Assembly: GCA_963799365.1 (NCBI GenBank)
Contig: CAWCWV010000013.1
Coordinates: 1 to 64,000, forward strand
Reading direction: 5' to 3'
Source: Marinirhabdus sp963799365
GTDB lineage: Bacteria > Bacteroidota > Bacteroidia > Flavobacteriales > Flavobacteriaceae
Length of the DNA: 64,000 nt
Position numbers and translations under genes: made by a program. A model generated the notes under the pieces. That model saw nothing but the letters and a program-made list of their open reading frames with translations. It was not told the DNA's origin and searched no databases. Below, piece by piece: positions 51,218 through 61,101 of the stretch (positions are counted from its first letter, which is position 1; the number at the start of each line of letters is the position of its first letter).

Positions 51218-52336
51218 ATGAAATACTATATTCTTGCAGGCGAAGCATCTGGTGATCTACACGGGTCCAATTTGATGAAAGCCTTATTTAAGGAAGATCC
51301 TAATGCCGATATTCGGTTTTGGGGTGGTGACTTAATGCAGGAAGTAGGCGGCACTTTAGTAACACATTATAAAGAGCGAGCCTTTATGGGTTTTTCTGAA
51401 GTGCTCTTCAATTTGAATAAGGTCTTTAAATTTATTTCACAGTGCAAAAAAGATATAGATGCTTTTAAACCCGATGCCCTAATTTTTATAGACAACTCTG
51501 GGTTTAATCTACGTATCGCCAAATGGGCTAAACCACAAGGATATAATACGCACTATTATATTAGTCCGCAGGTTTGGGCATCTCGTGCTAGTCGTGTAAA
51601 AACAATTAAAGCTACCATAGACCATATGTATGTGGTGCTTCCGTTTGTTGCAGATTTTTACAAACAGTACAACTATCCTGTACATTTTGTAGGCCATCCA
51701 TTAATTGATGCTATTGCAGACAGAGCACAGGTAGATCCAAATTTATTTAAGGACACACATGGTTTAGACAAACGGCCCATTATCGCACTCCTCCCTGGAA
51801 GCCGAAAACAAGAAATTAACAAAATGCTGGAGGTAATGCTTAGTGTTGTTTCAGATTTTCCAGAGTATCAATTTGTAATTGCTGGTGCGCCCAGCCAAGA
51901 CACTTCATTCTATGAAATCTTTTTGGAAGAGCAAAACGTTAAATTCATTGCAAACAAAACATACGATTTATTAAGTTTATCTTCTGCAGCTTTGGTTACT
52001 TCGGGAACTGCTACGCTTGAAACTGCTTTGTTTAAGGTGCCACAAGTAGTTTGCTACAAAGGCAGTGCTATTTCTTACCAAATTGCAAAACGTATTATTA
52101 CCCTTAAATATATTTCCTTAGTAAATCTTATTAGTGATAAAGAAGTGGTGAAAGAACTTATTCAAGGAGATTTAAACACTAAAAACCTAAAAAAAGAACT
52201 TCTCAAAATTCTGGATGAATACCAAAGAGCAAAGTTATTTTTAGACTACTACGATTTGGAACAAAAATTAGGCGGTAAAGGTGCTAGTGAAAAGACTGCG
52301 AAGTTAATTATTGCAAATCTGGAAATTCAGTCATAA
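51218..52336 (+). CDS. lpxB: Lipid-A-disaccharide synthase LpxB
   Basis: A 372-residue GT19 glycosyltransferase of normal length, condensing UDP-diacylglucosamine and lipid X in lipid A synthesis. Motifs: YILAGEASGDLHGSNLM at the start, HYISPQVWASRASRVKTI, VHFVGHPLIDAI, ALLPGSRKQEI and LVTSGTATLETAL. It works at the inner-membrane surface. It lies in the run surE-membrane protein-lpxB, same strand. Confidence 0.95.
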   Translation: MKYYILAGEASGDLHGSNLMKALFKEDPNADIRFWGGDLMQEVGGTLVTHYKERAFMGFSEVLFNLNKVFKFISQCKKDIDAFKPDALIFIDNSGFNLRIAKWAKPQGYNTHYYISPQVWASRASRVKTIKATIDHMYVVLPFVADFYKQYNYPVHFVGHPLIDAIADRAQVDPNLFKDTHGLDKRPIIALLPGSRKQEINKMLEVMLSVVSDFPEYQFVIAGAPSQDTSFYEIFLEEQNVKFIANKTYDLLSLSSAALVTSGTATLETALFKVPQVVCYKGSAISYQIAKRIITLKYISLVNLISDKEVVKELIQGDLNTKNLKKELLKILDEYQRAKLFLDYYDLEQKLGGKGASEKTAKLIIANLEIQS

Positions 52337-52450
52337 ATTTTTCCTGTACTAGACAAGAAACCATTGTTAATTTCGTTTTAATAAGTGTTTCTAAGAATTT
52401 CAATTCCCCTACAATACATTAGTATTTTTAAAGTATTCTAAATTAACGCT

Positions 52451-52960
52451 ATGAAAAAACTGTTACCTGTATTTTTAGTATTGCTTTTTTTAGTCTCCTG
52501 TGGGGCTTCAAATGGTAATACTACTAATAAAAAAACACGTCTTTCTAACAAAGTAGAAAGTTCGAGTAGCCCTAACAGCGCAGCTGGAAAAATTATAGAT
52601 TATGCCAAAAGTTTTGAAGGCACCCGTTACAAATTTGGTGGAACCACTAAAAAAGGAATGGATTGCTCTGGATTAATCTACACCTCTTTTGCTGAAGAAG
52701 GAATTACTTTGCCAAGAATTTCCCGAGATATGGCAAAAGAAGGGGAACGCATTTCTTTATTAAAGGTAGAAGAAGGGGATTTAGTCTTTTTCCAAACCAA
52801 TGCAAGTAAGAACGTTATTAATCATGTAGGTTTGGTGGTGTACAACAAAAGTGGTATCCTAAAATTTATACATTCAACAACTTCACAAGGAGTAATTATT
52901 AGCGATATTTCTGAAGCCTATTGGAACAAATCTTTTGTACAAGCACGAAGGATTATTTAA
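52451..52960 (+). CDS. NlpC/P60 family lipoprotein (C40 peptidase)
   Basis: A 169-residue lipoprotein (FLVLLFLVSC, lipidated C17), a serine/threonine-rich linker, and an NlpC/P60 domain from about residue 45. The catalytic residues are C72 (GMDCSGLI), H125 (INHVGLVVY) and H141 (FIHSTTSQ). It should cut peptide stems of peptidoglycan in the periplasm. It is likely transcribed from its own promoter, 114 bases after lpxB. Confidence 0.92.
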   Translation: MKKLLPVFLVLLFLVSCGASNGNTTNKKTRLSNKVESSSSPNSAAGKIIDYAKSFEGTRYKFGGTTKKGMDCSGLIYTSFAEEGITLPRISRDMAKEGERISLLKVEEGDLVFFQTNASKNVINHVGLVVYNKSGILKFIHSTTSQGVIISDISEAYWNKSFVQARRII

Positions 52961-52981
52961 ATTTTCAGTATCTTTAATTAC

Positions 52982-53030
52982 AACTCCCAAATAACAATGG
53001 TCTTTTGGCCTTGCTGTTTATATGGGAGTT
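52982..53030 (+). promoter_or_regulatory. Hairpin covering the comEC start codon
   Basis: AACTCCCA (52982-52989) pairs with TGGGAGTT (53023-53030), and AATAACA with TGTTTAT extends the stem loosely. The right arm contains most of the candidate ATG (53022-53024). It may lower translation initiation of comEC or serve as a weak terminator after the NlpC gene. Confidence 0.45.
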
Positions 53031-55073
53031 TCTTATGTAAATTTTTCAGTTGTTCGTTTTTCGCTATGTCTTGCTTTAGGCATTACGGCTGGCTATTGGG
53101 TTGAAATTTTTAAACTTATTTCTAGTACAATTCCTACCTTTTATACTGTACTTGTTGCTACTGTTGTTTCGTTATGTGTCTCTTGGCAGTGGAACAAAAA
53201 CCATTTAGAACCTTCCCCTATTTTTGGAATCTTAGTGTGTTTTGCTTTCTTTATACTAGGTTTTGCAAATTATTCGCTAAGACTTCCCAAATTTCAAGAC
53301 AATCATTTTACCCAATATTCATTTTCTGAAGACAAGCTGTTACAATTAAAGATTGTTGAAGAAATAAAAGCCGATCTATTCAACCTAAAATATATTGCAG
53401 AAATACTCACAATAAACAAGGTAAAGTACAAAGGCAAAATCCTTTTACAACTTGAGAAAGACTCATTAAAACCGTCATTTTCTGTTGATGATGTACTATT
53501 AATCTCTGGGAATTTTAAGCCTTTGGTAGCGCCTAAAAATCCGCACCAATTTAGCTATGCAGATTACATGAAAACTCAGGGTGTGTATGGACTACTACAG
53601 TTAAAACATCGTGATATTATCGTTTCTAAAAAAGGTAATACAACTATCGTAGGCTTTTCAGAAAATATAAGAAATCACCTTATCACAAAATTAAAGAACA
53701 CCTCATTGCAAAACAACGAACGAAGCATTTTGCAAGCATTAGTTTTAGGACAACGGCGTGATATTGACAGATTACTTTATAACGAATATGCCGCTGCTGG
53801 CGCCATACATATTTTAGCAGTTTCCGGATTACACGTAGGAATTCTATATATTATATTACTCTTTGTTTGTAAACCCCTCACCTATTTCAGGTACGGGTAT
53901 TTAGGGAGAAGTATTTTAATAATACTAATTCTTTGGAGCTTTGCTGTTTTAGCAGGCTTATCTCCTTCGGTAGTGCGAGCGGTGACTATGTTTTCCTTTT
54001 TTACGTTTGCTACAGCTATAAAAAGACCTACAAATAGTTTTAATACATTGTTTTTATCTTTCTTTTTATTGCTATTACTTCAACCCAATTGGTTGTTTCA
54101 CGTTGGGTTTCAATTGAGTTATTTGGCAGTGTTTGCTATACTGTGGTTGCAGCCAAAACTGTATAAAATGTATAAACCTAAATTTTATTTCGATAAATTA
54201 TTCTGGGGTATCATTACTGTAACTATCGCTGCGCAATTGGGGATTGTACCACTAAGTTTATATTATTTTCACCAATTTCCAGGCTTGTTTTTTGTGACCA
54301 ATATAGTAGTACTTCCGGTACTTGGTGTTTTACTAGCTGGTGGATTGCTTCTTGTAATCTTAGCAGCCTGTAACGCACTACCCGATTTTTTTGTGGAAGC
54401 TTACAATTTCTGTATTACGGTTTTAAATAATTTTATTTCATGGGTGGCGGGGCAAGATGCCTTTTTGTTTGAAGACATTCCTTTTTCAAAAATGTTGGTG
54501 ATGGGAAGTTATATGTTGTTAACAAGCCTTATTTTATTATGGAAAAAGTACCATTATAGAAGAATATTGTATTGTTTGTTATCAGTTTCGATACTTATGG
54601 TGGTAGTCATTTGGGAGAAAAAGCAGTCGCAATATTCAGAGATGGTCATCTTCAACAAAAGCCGAAATTCTCTTATAGGTATTAAAGAAAACAAACGATT
54701 AACTCTTTTTAAGACTGACACCTTGGTTTCTGAAATATCAGACAATTACCCTATAAAAAGTTATAAAACAGCCGCCTCCATTACAACCTATTCTGAAAAA
54801 CTTCTTCCTAGTTATTTTATATTTCAGCAAAAATCGATTTTAGTCTTAGATAGTCTGGGTGTATACCCTGTAAGATCGAAAGTTGATATTGTACTATTAA
54901 TACAGAGCCCGAAGGTAAATTTAGAACGGCTTATTGACAGCCTACAGCCAAAACAAATAATAGCAGACGGGAGCAACTACCGTAGTTATGTAAATAGATG
55001 GCGAGAAACTTGCAAACAAAAGAAACTCCCTTTTCACCACACGGGTACAAAGGGAGCCTTTACACTTAAATAG
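53022..55073 (+). CDS. comEC: ComEC/Rec2-type DNA uptake channel protein
   Basis: A 683-residue membrane protein of the ComEC/Rec2 family. It has N-terminal helices, a DUF4131-like soluble part (LKYIAEILTINKVKYKGKILL), and the competence domain with GQRRDIDRLLYNEYAAAGAIHILAVSGLHVGILY and LSPSVVRAVTMF, then further helices. The C-terminal region (from about residue 545) is a short soluble domain and lacks an obvious HxHxDH metallo-beta-lactamase motif. It would form the inner-membrane channel for single-stranded DNA uptake. The ATG 53022 was kept because VNFSVVRFSLCLALGI fits the family N-terminus; this ATG lies in a hairpin. Confidence 0.9.
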   Translation: MGVSYVNFSVVRFSLCLALGITAGYWVEIFKLISSTIPTFYTVLVATVVSLCVSWQWNKNHLEPSPIFGILVCFAFFILGFANYSLRLPKFQDNHFTQYSFSEDKLLQLKIVEEIKADLFNLKYIAEILTINKVKYKGKILLQLEKDSLKPSFSVDDVLLISGNFKPLVAPKNPHQFSYADYMKTQGVYGLLQLKHRDIIVSKKGNTTIVGFSENIRNHLITKLKNTSLQNNERSILQALVLGQRRDIDRLLYNEYAAAGAIHILAVSGLHVGILYIILLFVCKPLTYFRYGYLGRSILIILILWSFAVLAGLSPSVVRAVTMFSFFTFATAIKRPTNSFNTLFLSFFLLLLLQPNWLFHVGFQLSYLAVFAILWLQPKLYKMYKPKFYFDKLFWGIITVTIAAQLGIVPLSLYYFHQFPGLFFVTNIVVLPVLGVLLAGGLLLVILAACNALPDFFVEAYNFCITVLNNFISWVAGQDAFLFEDIPFSKMLVMGSYMLLTSLILLWKKYHYRRILYCLLSVSILMVVVIWEKKQSQYSEMVIFNKSRNSLIGIKENKRLTLFKTDTLVSEISDNYPIKSYKTAASITTYSEKLLPSYFIFQQKSILVLDSLGVYPVRSKVDIVLLIQSPKVNLERLIDSLQPKQIIADGSNYRSYVNRWRETCKQKKLPFHHTGTKGAFTLK

Positions 55074-55096
55074 TCGAAACACTTAACTAAAAACAA

Positions 55097-55633
55097 CTAC
55101 TTAAAAGTGCTCTTAAAATTTTCCTGATACTCCTGCCAAGCCGAAGCTGTAGTGAGTTTTTTGTAATCGTTAGTCGCAATCATTTTTAAATAAATCTCTA
55201 ATTGCTTGGGGGTTTTATAGCCAGGAATGGCTTGAATTAACACACCGTCTTCTTCAAAAAACGCCAGGCTTGGATACCCGGTGATCTTTAATGCGTGTGC
55301 CAACAAATGTTGTGAATTACGCCCTTTCTTTTCAGGCACATAATTAGGATTGGTATAGGTAAAATCGTTATACGTAATTATCTCGTTCCCTTCAGCATTA
55401 AACTTTACTGGGTAATAATTCGTATTTATATAATCTGCCACGTTTTTATCACTAAAAGTGTTTTTATCCAATAATTTACAAGGACCGCACCAAGTGGTAT
55501 AAATGTCCATAAATATTTTCTTTGGCTTTTTTTCTTGAGCCGCCAGGGCTTCTTCCATACTCATCCAATTAATATTTTGGGCGCTTATGGTGCCAGCAAA
55601 TAAGAGCAAGGCAAAAAGGAATAAATGCTTCAT
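55097..55633 (-). CDS. Secreted thioredoxin-fold protein
   Basis: A 178-residue exported protein with signal peptide (LFLFALLLFAGTISAQ) and a thioredoxin domain: IFMDIYTTWCGPCKLLDKNTF carries the redox pair C49 and C52, and the cis-proline site is TGYPSLAFF. It should act as a disulfide reductase or carrier in the periplasm. No partner is encoded next to it. It is divergent from nothing nearby; the gene upstream on minus is the POT transporter beyond a terminator. Confidence 0.88.
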   Translation of the reverse strand: MKHLFLFALLLFAGTISAQNINWMSMEEALAAQEKKPKKIFMDIYTTWCGPCKLLDKNTFSDKNVADYINTNYYPVKFNAEGNEIITYNDFTYTNPNYVPEKKGRNSQHLLAHALKITGYPSLAFFEEDGVLIQAIPGYKTPKQLEIYLKMIATNDYKKLTTASAWQEYQENFKSTFK

Positions 55634-55688
55634 CTTTTTTCTCTTTTGTATGGTAATACGTTGGTATTAAATTTAAAGGTAATACAAC

Positions 55689-55718
55689 AAAAAACGTTCC
55701 ACTAAGGGAACGTTTTTT
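55689..55718 (-). terminator. Rho-independent terminator of the POT transporter gene
   Basis: AAAAAACGTTCC (55689-55700) pairs perfectly with GGAACGTTTTTT (55707-55718), T-rich at both ends. It lies 18 bases after the 55737 stop. Confidence 0.9.
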
Positions 55719-55736
55719 ATTTTAATTAATTGTGTT

Positions 55737-57326
55737 TTATCTAATACCGTGCATCTTTTTTATTAGTGTTTTATTCAATATCAACATAATGACACCAGCA
55801 CCTACTGGTATTAATGTAAATATCATAAAAAAGTACGTTAATCCTTTTTCTTCAAGAATTGGATCCATATAACTACCTGTAATTCCTGCTGCTAAATTTG
55901 CGATAAAGTTGGCCACAAACCAAACGCCGAACATTAGTCCTACCAGTTTCACTGGAGCTAATTTACTAACATAGGAAAGACCTACAGGAGAAACGCAAAG
56001 CTCTCCCAAAGTGTGGAACAAATAAGCAAATACCAAGAACATCATACTTACTGAAGCAGTTTTAGCACCTAATGGAATTGTCATTGAACCGTATGCTAAG
56101 ATACCAAAACCAAGACCTAGGAGGATAAGTCCAATAGCAAACTTAACAGGGCCAGTAGGATTGTATTTACTCTGCCATAATTTAGAAAACAAAGGAGCAA
56201 ATGCAATAATAAAGAAAGAGTTTAAAATACCGAACCAAGATGCTTTTACCTCTGCAACGTCTGCATTAAATTCTCTAACCAACATCCAAATTACAATTAC
56301 CCAAATAATAACAAAACTTGTTCCTAACAATATATTTGAAAGCGCATATTTAGCAAAAGTTTGTTTAAACAGCATCGCTAACACCCAAGTAATTATTAAC
56401 ATAGGGACGATGGTAAGTATCGTATTAAATATCTTAAATGTGAGTGCACCGCTTCCCTCTAATACTCTGTCTGTATAATCCGCAGCGAAAATAGTCATAG
56501 AACCCCCTGCTTGTTCAAAAGCCCACCAAAAGAAAATGGTAAAGAAAGCTAAGACTCCAATAACGATTAAACGATCGCGCGTCACAACAGATTTTTGTGC
56601 ATCTTGAACAGTATCTTCAATAGCATCTTTTGTGTTTTCTAATGTGTTTTCGACAGCATCATCAAAATCTTGAGTTCCTTTTGGAGAAAGACCAATGCGA
56701 CCAAATATCTTTTGCGCGAAGTAGAATTGTAACATTCCAAAAAACATAAAAACACCAGCTAGACCAAATCCATAATGCCAGCCAACAGATTCTCCTATAT
56801 AACCACATAGTAGGATTCCTAAAAAAGCACCGGCATTAATCCCCATATAAAAAATAGTATATCCCGCATCTTTTTCTTTACCTTGGTTTTTATATAGTTG
56901 ACCTACCATAGAAGAGATATTCGGCTTAAACATTCCATTACCTATAATTAAAAGCCCTAATCCTATAAAGAAAAATGAATCTCCAACTATTTCCAATGCC
57001 ATAGCTGCGTGACCCAAAGTCATTAATAATGCTCCTATAATAACAGCCTTACGGTATCCTGTAAGCTTATCTGCAATAAGTCCTCCAAATATTGGGGTTA
57101 CATACACAAGACCTGTATACCAGCCGTATAATACTAAAGCTTCGGCACGTTCCCAGCCCCAACCTTCATCTAAAACAGAAGCCACTAAAAACAGCACCAA
57201 CAATGCGCGCATTCCGTAATAAGAAAAACGTTCCCACATTTCGGTAAAGAACAATACAAAAAGTCCCGAAGGATGACCTAAAACGGTTCGCTGGTTAGTC
57301 TCTGAACCTCCAAATTTAAATTCCAT
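55737..57326 (-). CDS. Proton-coupled peptide transporter (POT/PTR, MFS)
   Basis: A 529-residue MFS carrier of the POT family. The signature is at the N-terminus: FFTEMWERFSYYGMRALLVLFL, with FFTEMWERFSYYG the classic POT motif carrying E and R residues that bind peptide/proton; a second signature is near GYTIFYMGINAGAFLGILLCGYIGE. It imports di- and tripeptides with protons. The DPP-IV-type peptidase gene lies 32 bases upstream, so cleavage of peptides and their import are encoded together. Confidence 0.94.
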   Translation of the reverse strand: MEFKFGGSETNQRTVLGHPSGLFVLFFTEMWERFSYYGMRALLVLFLVASVLDEGWGWERAEALVLYGWYTGLVYVTPIFGGLIADKLTGYRKAVIIGALLMTLGHAAMALEIVGDSFFFIGLGLLIIGNGMFKPNISSMVGQLYKNQGKEKDAGYTIFYMGINAGAFLGILLCGYIGESVGWHYGFGLAGVFMFFGMLQFYFAQKIFGRIGLSPKGTQDFDDAVENTLENTKDAIEDTVQDAQKSVVTRDRLIVIGVLAFFTIFFWWAFEQAGGSMTIFAADYTDRVLEGSGALTFKIFNTILTIVPMLIITWVLAMLFKQTFAKYALSNILLGTSFVIIWVIVIWMLVREFNADVAEVKASWFGILNSFFIIAFAPLFSKLWQSKYNPTGPVKFAIGLILLGLGFGILAYGSMTIPLGAKTASVSMMFLVFAYLFHTLGELCVSPVGLSYVSKLAPVKLVGLMFGVWFVANFIANLAAGITGSYMDPILEEKGLTYFFMIFTLIPVGAGVIMLILNKTLIKKMHGIR

Positions 57327-57358
57327 AGAAAAAGGTGTTAGTTAAATTATTTATTGAA

Positions 57359-59536
57359 TTATAGATTGTTTTTAATAAAATCGGTCATTAAAGTATACAG
57401 GTGTAATCGTGTATTACCTCCAAAAATTCCGTGATTTTTATCTGGATAAATACGCCAGTCAAATTGCTTATTGGCTTGTACCAAAGCTTCAACCAAACGC
57501 ATGGTATTTTGCACGTGTACATTGTCGTCTGCACTACCGTGTACCAATAAGAATTTCCCTTCCAGCTTATCTACGTGGTTAATGGGCGAATTGTTATCAT
57601 ACCCCGATGCATTGTCTTGTGGAGTGGTCATATAACGTTCCGTATAAATTGTGTCGTAAAACCTCCAGCTAGTTACAGGAGCAACCGCAATAGCCATTGA
57701 AAAAGTATCGGCTCCCTGAAACAGGCAATTGCTAGACATAAATCCTCCATAACTCCAACCCCAGATTCCAATACGGGAGGCATCTATATAGGGTAATTTA
57801 CCAAGTTCTTTGGCAGCGCTTATTTGATCTTCTACTTCATATTTACCCAATTCATTTTGGGTTACTTTTTTGAAATCTCTTCCTTTTAACCCTGTTCCAC
57901 GACCATCTACACAAGCTACCACATACCCCTGTTGTACCAGCATTTGATGCCAATAATCATTAGATCCACCCCAGCTGTTTTTCACGTTTTGTGAACCAGG
58001 ACCAGAGTATTGATACATAAATAATGGATATTCCTTCGTCTCATCAAAATTGGAAGGCTTTATCATGTACATATTCAACGTTTCTCCATTTACTTTTATA
58101 GTGCTGAATTCCTTAGGAGAGGTATTATATTGAGCCATTTGATTTTTCAGCTCGTTATTGTTCTTAATTTCCCGAATCAATTTTCCGTCAATGGCTTTGT
58201 TCAAAGTAAATACATAGGGGGTTTCAGTATCGTGAAATGTATTTATGAAATAGGTGAAATCTGAACTAAAATCTGCACTGTTCGTTCCTGTCTGAAGGGT
58301 TAATCGCGCTTTATTTTCTCCACTCTTTAAAACAGAATAAACGTCACGGTTTATACTTCCGTTTTCTGTACTTTGATAATAGACGCGACCTGTTTTTTGG
58401 TCAAAACCATAATAATTTGTCACCTCCCAATCTCCTTTGGTAATCTGATTTATAAGCTTTCCTGTTTTATCATAGTGGTAAATATGGTTCCAGCCATCTT
58501 TTTCACTGGTCCAGATAAAGCTGTTATTATTTAGAAAAGTAAGATTGTCTGTAATATCAACATATGCATTATCTCTTTCTTTCAGAATAAGCGATGTTGC
58601 ATTCATTTTTGCGTCCACAAAGAGCAGGTTTACTTCGTTTTGCTTTCTATTTGTTAATTGAACACTCAACACATCCGCGTCATTTGTCCACTTAATTCGT
58701 GGTATGTAATAGCTATCGTAATTAGATAGATTTACGTCACTGGTTTTTTTAGTATTTAAATCGTATAAATGAAGGGATACTTCAGCATTTGGATCTCCTG
58801 CTTTTGGATATTTAAAAACTTGCTGACTTGGATATAAATCTGTTCCGAATACATCCATTGAAAACCGTGGTACATTCGTTTCATCAAATTTTATGTAGGC
58901 AAGTTTATCACCGTCTTTGTTCCAGTCAAAAGCCCGCACAAATGCAAATTCTTCTTCGTATACCCAGTCCGTAATACCATTTATGATACTATTGGTTTGT
59001 CCATCTGTGGTGATTTGCATTTCGTCACCAGAATTCAAATCTTTTATGTATAAATTATTATTGTGGCCGAAAGCAACTTTTGTCGCATCACTATTAAAGG
59101 TAGGCTCCTGAATTTGCTTTGAAGATACCAAAGTGAGTTGTTTGGACTTAATATCGTAAACATAATACGTACCTAAAGAAGACCTGCGATAAATTTGCTT
59201 GAGCTGTGTAGCTAATAAAAGTTTTGACTCATCTTCACTTAGTTCGTAAGAAATAATATTGCTGATCCCAGCAAGATCGTCGCTGTTAACTAAAGTTCGC
59301 ACTTTTTTACCGCTTTTATAATCGTATACATCTACGGTAGAAGCGTTTGTTTGCCTACTATAATTAAGTACTGCATATTCTTTACCATTGTCTAAAGAAC
59401 GAAGGGCATCTAGCCGCTCTGTGCGGAATGTCCCACCCCATATATCTTCTAAGGTTATCTCTTGTTTTTGTGCTGTAGCGACCGTAATAGTCAAAAAAAA
59501 TAGTACGAGTAGGGGATTTCGAGGAAGTAGTTTCAA
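57359..59536 (-). CDS. S9 family peptidase, dipeptidyl-peptidase IV-like
   Basis: A 725-residue exported serine peptidase with a signal peptide (PLLVLFFLTITVATAQ), an eight-bladed propeller (from about residue 40 to 470) and a C-terminal alpha/beta-hydrolase. The triad is S595 (GWSYGGF), D670 (HGSADDNVH) and H702 (DKNHGI). VYEEEFAFVRAFDWNKDG contains the paired glutamates (EE) that hold the peptide N-terminus in DPP-IV enzymes. It removes dipeptides, probably X-Pro, from oligopeptides in the periplasm. The POT transporter gene follows in the same operon. Confidence 0.93.
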   Translation of the reverse strand: MKLLPRNPLLVLFFLTITVATAQKQEITLEDIWGGTFRTERLDALRSLDNGKEYAVLNYSRQTNASTVDVYDYKSGKKVRTLVNSDDLAGISNIISYELSEDESKLLLATQLKQIYRRSSLGTYYVYDIKSKQLTLVSSKQIQEPTFNSDATKVAFGHNNNLYIKDLNSGDEMQITTDGQTNSIINGITDWVYEEEFAFVRAFDWNKDGDKLAYIKFDETNVPRFSMDVFGTDLYPSQQVFKYPKAGDPNAEVSLHLYDLNTKKTSDVNLSNYDSYYIPRIKWTNDADVLSVQLTNRKQNEVNLLFVDAKMNATSLILKERDNAYVDITDNLTFLNNNSFIWTSEKDGWNHIYHYDKTGKLINQITKGDWEVTNYYGFDQKTGRVYYQSTENGSINRDVYSVLKSGENKARLTLQTGTNSADFSSDFTYFINTFHDTETPYVFTLNKAIDGKLIREIKNNNELKNQMAQYNTSPKEFSTIKVNGETLNMYMIKPSNFDETKEYPLFMYQYSGPGSQNVKNSWGGSNDYWHQMLVQQGYVVACVDGRGTGLKGRDFKKVTQNELGKYEVEDQISAAKELGKLPYIDASRIGIWGWSYGGFMSSNCLFQGADTFSMAIAVAPVTSWRFYDTIYTERYMTTPQDNASGYDNNSPINHVDKLEGKFLLVHGSADDNVHVQNTMRLVEALVQANKQFDWRIYPDKNHGIFGGNTRLHLYTLMTDFIKNNL

Positions 59537-59696
59537 AGTGTTAAAATTTTGTTATGCCAATGTTACTAAAATTTAGTGAAATTTCCATGTTTTTTCTTGT
59601 TAAATAGCCGTTCTAAGGCTTGCTGAAATTATAATTAAACTCTTTTTATTTGCTGAAATATGAATTTATTCTGGAAACTTTCAACTTCTGAAATCA

Positions 59697-59704
59697 TATC
59701 TTTG
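59697..59704 (+). promoter_or_regulatory. -7 element of the HMG-CoA reductase promoter
   Basis: TATCTTTG is a full match to TAnnTTTG and lies 20 bases before the ATG. A convincing TTG -33 element is not seen. Confidence 0.45.
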
Positions 59705-59724
59705 CTTTTTCAACACTTCAATCC

Positions 59725-61041
59725 ATGCGACAACCCGTTTCTGGTTTTTCAAAAAAATCTAAAGAACAAAAAATTGAATGGCTGCTAGCTACTTATTTTA
59801 ACAGCGCTACTGGCGTGAAAGAAATAATTCAACAATATTACGCTAGCGACGATGCATTGCAACAACTGCACGACGATTTTATTGAAAACGCCATCACAAA
59901 CTACTACCTCCCTTTTGGGATTGCTCCAAACTTCTTAATTAACGGACAATTGTATGTCATTCCAATGGTGACCGAAGAAAGTTCAGTAGTTGCAGCAGCT
60001 AGTAATGCTGCTAAGTTTTGGTTGGATCGTGGTGGTTTTACTGCTCAAGTAATTTCAACAGTAAAAAACGGACAAGTACACATAGATTTTTACGGAGATG
60101 CTAAAATTTTAATTGAATTTTTTGAAGCTAAAAAGACGAAACTTATTTCTAGTCTGGACACTTTTCAAAAAAACATGAAAAAAAGAGGTGGAGGCTTACT
60201 GGATATAGAGTTGATAGATGCTTCTGAAACTTTAGAAGGCTATTACCAGTTGCACTGTACTTTTGAAACCTTGGATGCCATGGGTGCCAATTTCATTAAT
60301 AGTTGTCTGGAACAATTAGCGGCAACATTTACAGGTGAAATACAAAGCTATGAATCTTTCGGCCTTGAAAAACCAAAAGTGGTCATGAGCATTCTTTCCA
60401 ATTACGTTCCTGAATGTCTTGTACGCGCCGAAGTACATTGCAAAGTAGAGGATTTAGCCCACAAGGATGTTTCAGGCGAGACATTTGCCAACAATTTTGT
60501 ACGCGCCATCAATATTGCCAAGTCTGAGACAAGACGCGCCGTAACCCATAACAAAGGAATTATGAATGGGATTGACGCCGTGGTTTTAGCCACTGGAAAC
60601 GACTTTAGAGCTGTGGAAGCAGGCGTTCATGCCTACGCTGCAAAAAACGGTTATTACGGTAGTATAACACACGCCAAGGTTAAAGATGGGGTATTTCGAT
60701 TTTGGATTGAACTTCCATTAGCCCTTGGAACTGTTGGCGGACTTACCTCCTTACATCCATTAGCAAAATTTGCCTTGCAATTATTACAAAATCCAAACGC
60801 GAGGGAATTAATGCAATTAGTCGCAGTAGCAGGTCTGGCACAGAATTTTGCTGCCATAAAATCGCTGGTAACAGTTGGGATCCAAAAAGGACATATGAAA
60901 ATGCACTTAATGAATATTTTAAATCAGTTAGGAGCAACTTCCACTGAAAAAGAAAAAGCATTGGACTATTTTAAAGAAATTTCGGTTTCTCATAGTGCTG
61001 TTGAAGGTTTTATTGAGAAGTTGAGGAGCCCTTCGGTATAA
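59725..61041 (+). CDS. Class II hydroxymethylglutaryl-CoA reductase
   Basis: A 438-residue HMG-CoA reductase of class II. Catalytic residues are recognisable by motif: glutamate in TEESSVVAA (E84/E85), K277 in HNKGIMNGIDAVV, D293 in ATGNDFRA and H390 in KGHMKMHL. The reaction makes (or consumes) mevalonate from HMG-CoA with NAD(P)H. In flavobacteria it probably serves biosynthesis of isoprenoids through the mevalonate pathway, since a GHMP kinase gene follows 60 bases downstream. The name 'degradative' sometimes used for class II enzymes may therefore mislead. Confidence 0.93.
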   Translation: MRQPVSGFSKKSKEQKIEWLLATYFNSATGVKEIIQQYYASDDALQQLHDDFIENAITNYYLPFGIAPNFLINGQLYVIPMVTEESSVVAAASNAAKFWLDRGGFTAQVISTVKNGQVHIDFYGDAKILIEFFEAKKTKLISSLDTFQKNMKKRGGGLLDIELIDASETLEGYYQLHCTFETLDAMGANFINSCLEQLAATFTGEIQSYESFGLEKPKVVMSILSNYVPECLVRAEVHCKVEDLAHKDVSGETFANNFVRAINIAKSETRRAVTHNKGIMNGIDAVVLATGNDFRAVEAGVHAYAAKNGYYGSITHAKVKDGVFRFWIELPLALGTVGGLTSLHPLAKFALQLLQNPNARELMQLVAVAGLAQNFAAIKSLVTVGIQKGHMKMHLMNILNQLGATSTEKEKALDYFKEISVSHSAVEGFIEKLRSPSV

Positions 61042-61101
61042 TTTAACTGTAGTGTCTTAAAATTACTCAGGATGACTTTTACACTTTAAACGAATTATAA
61101 A

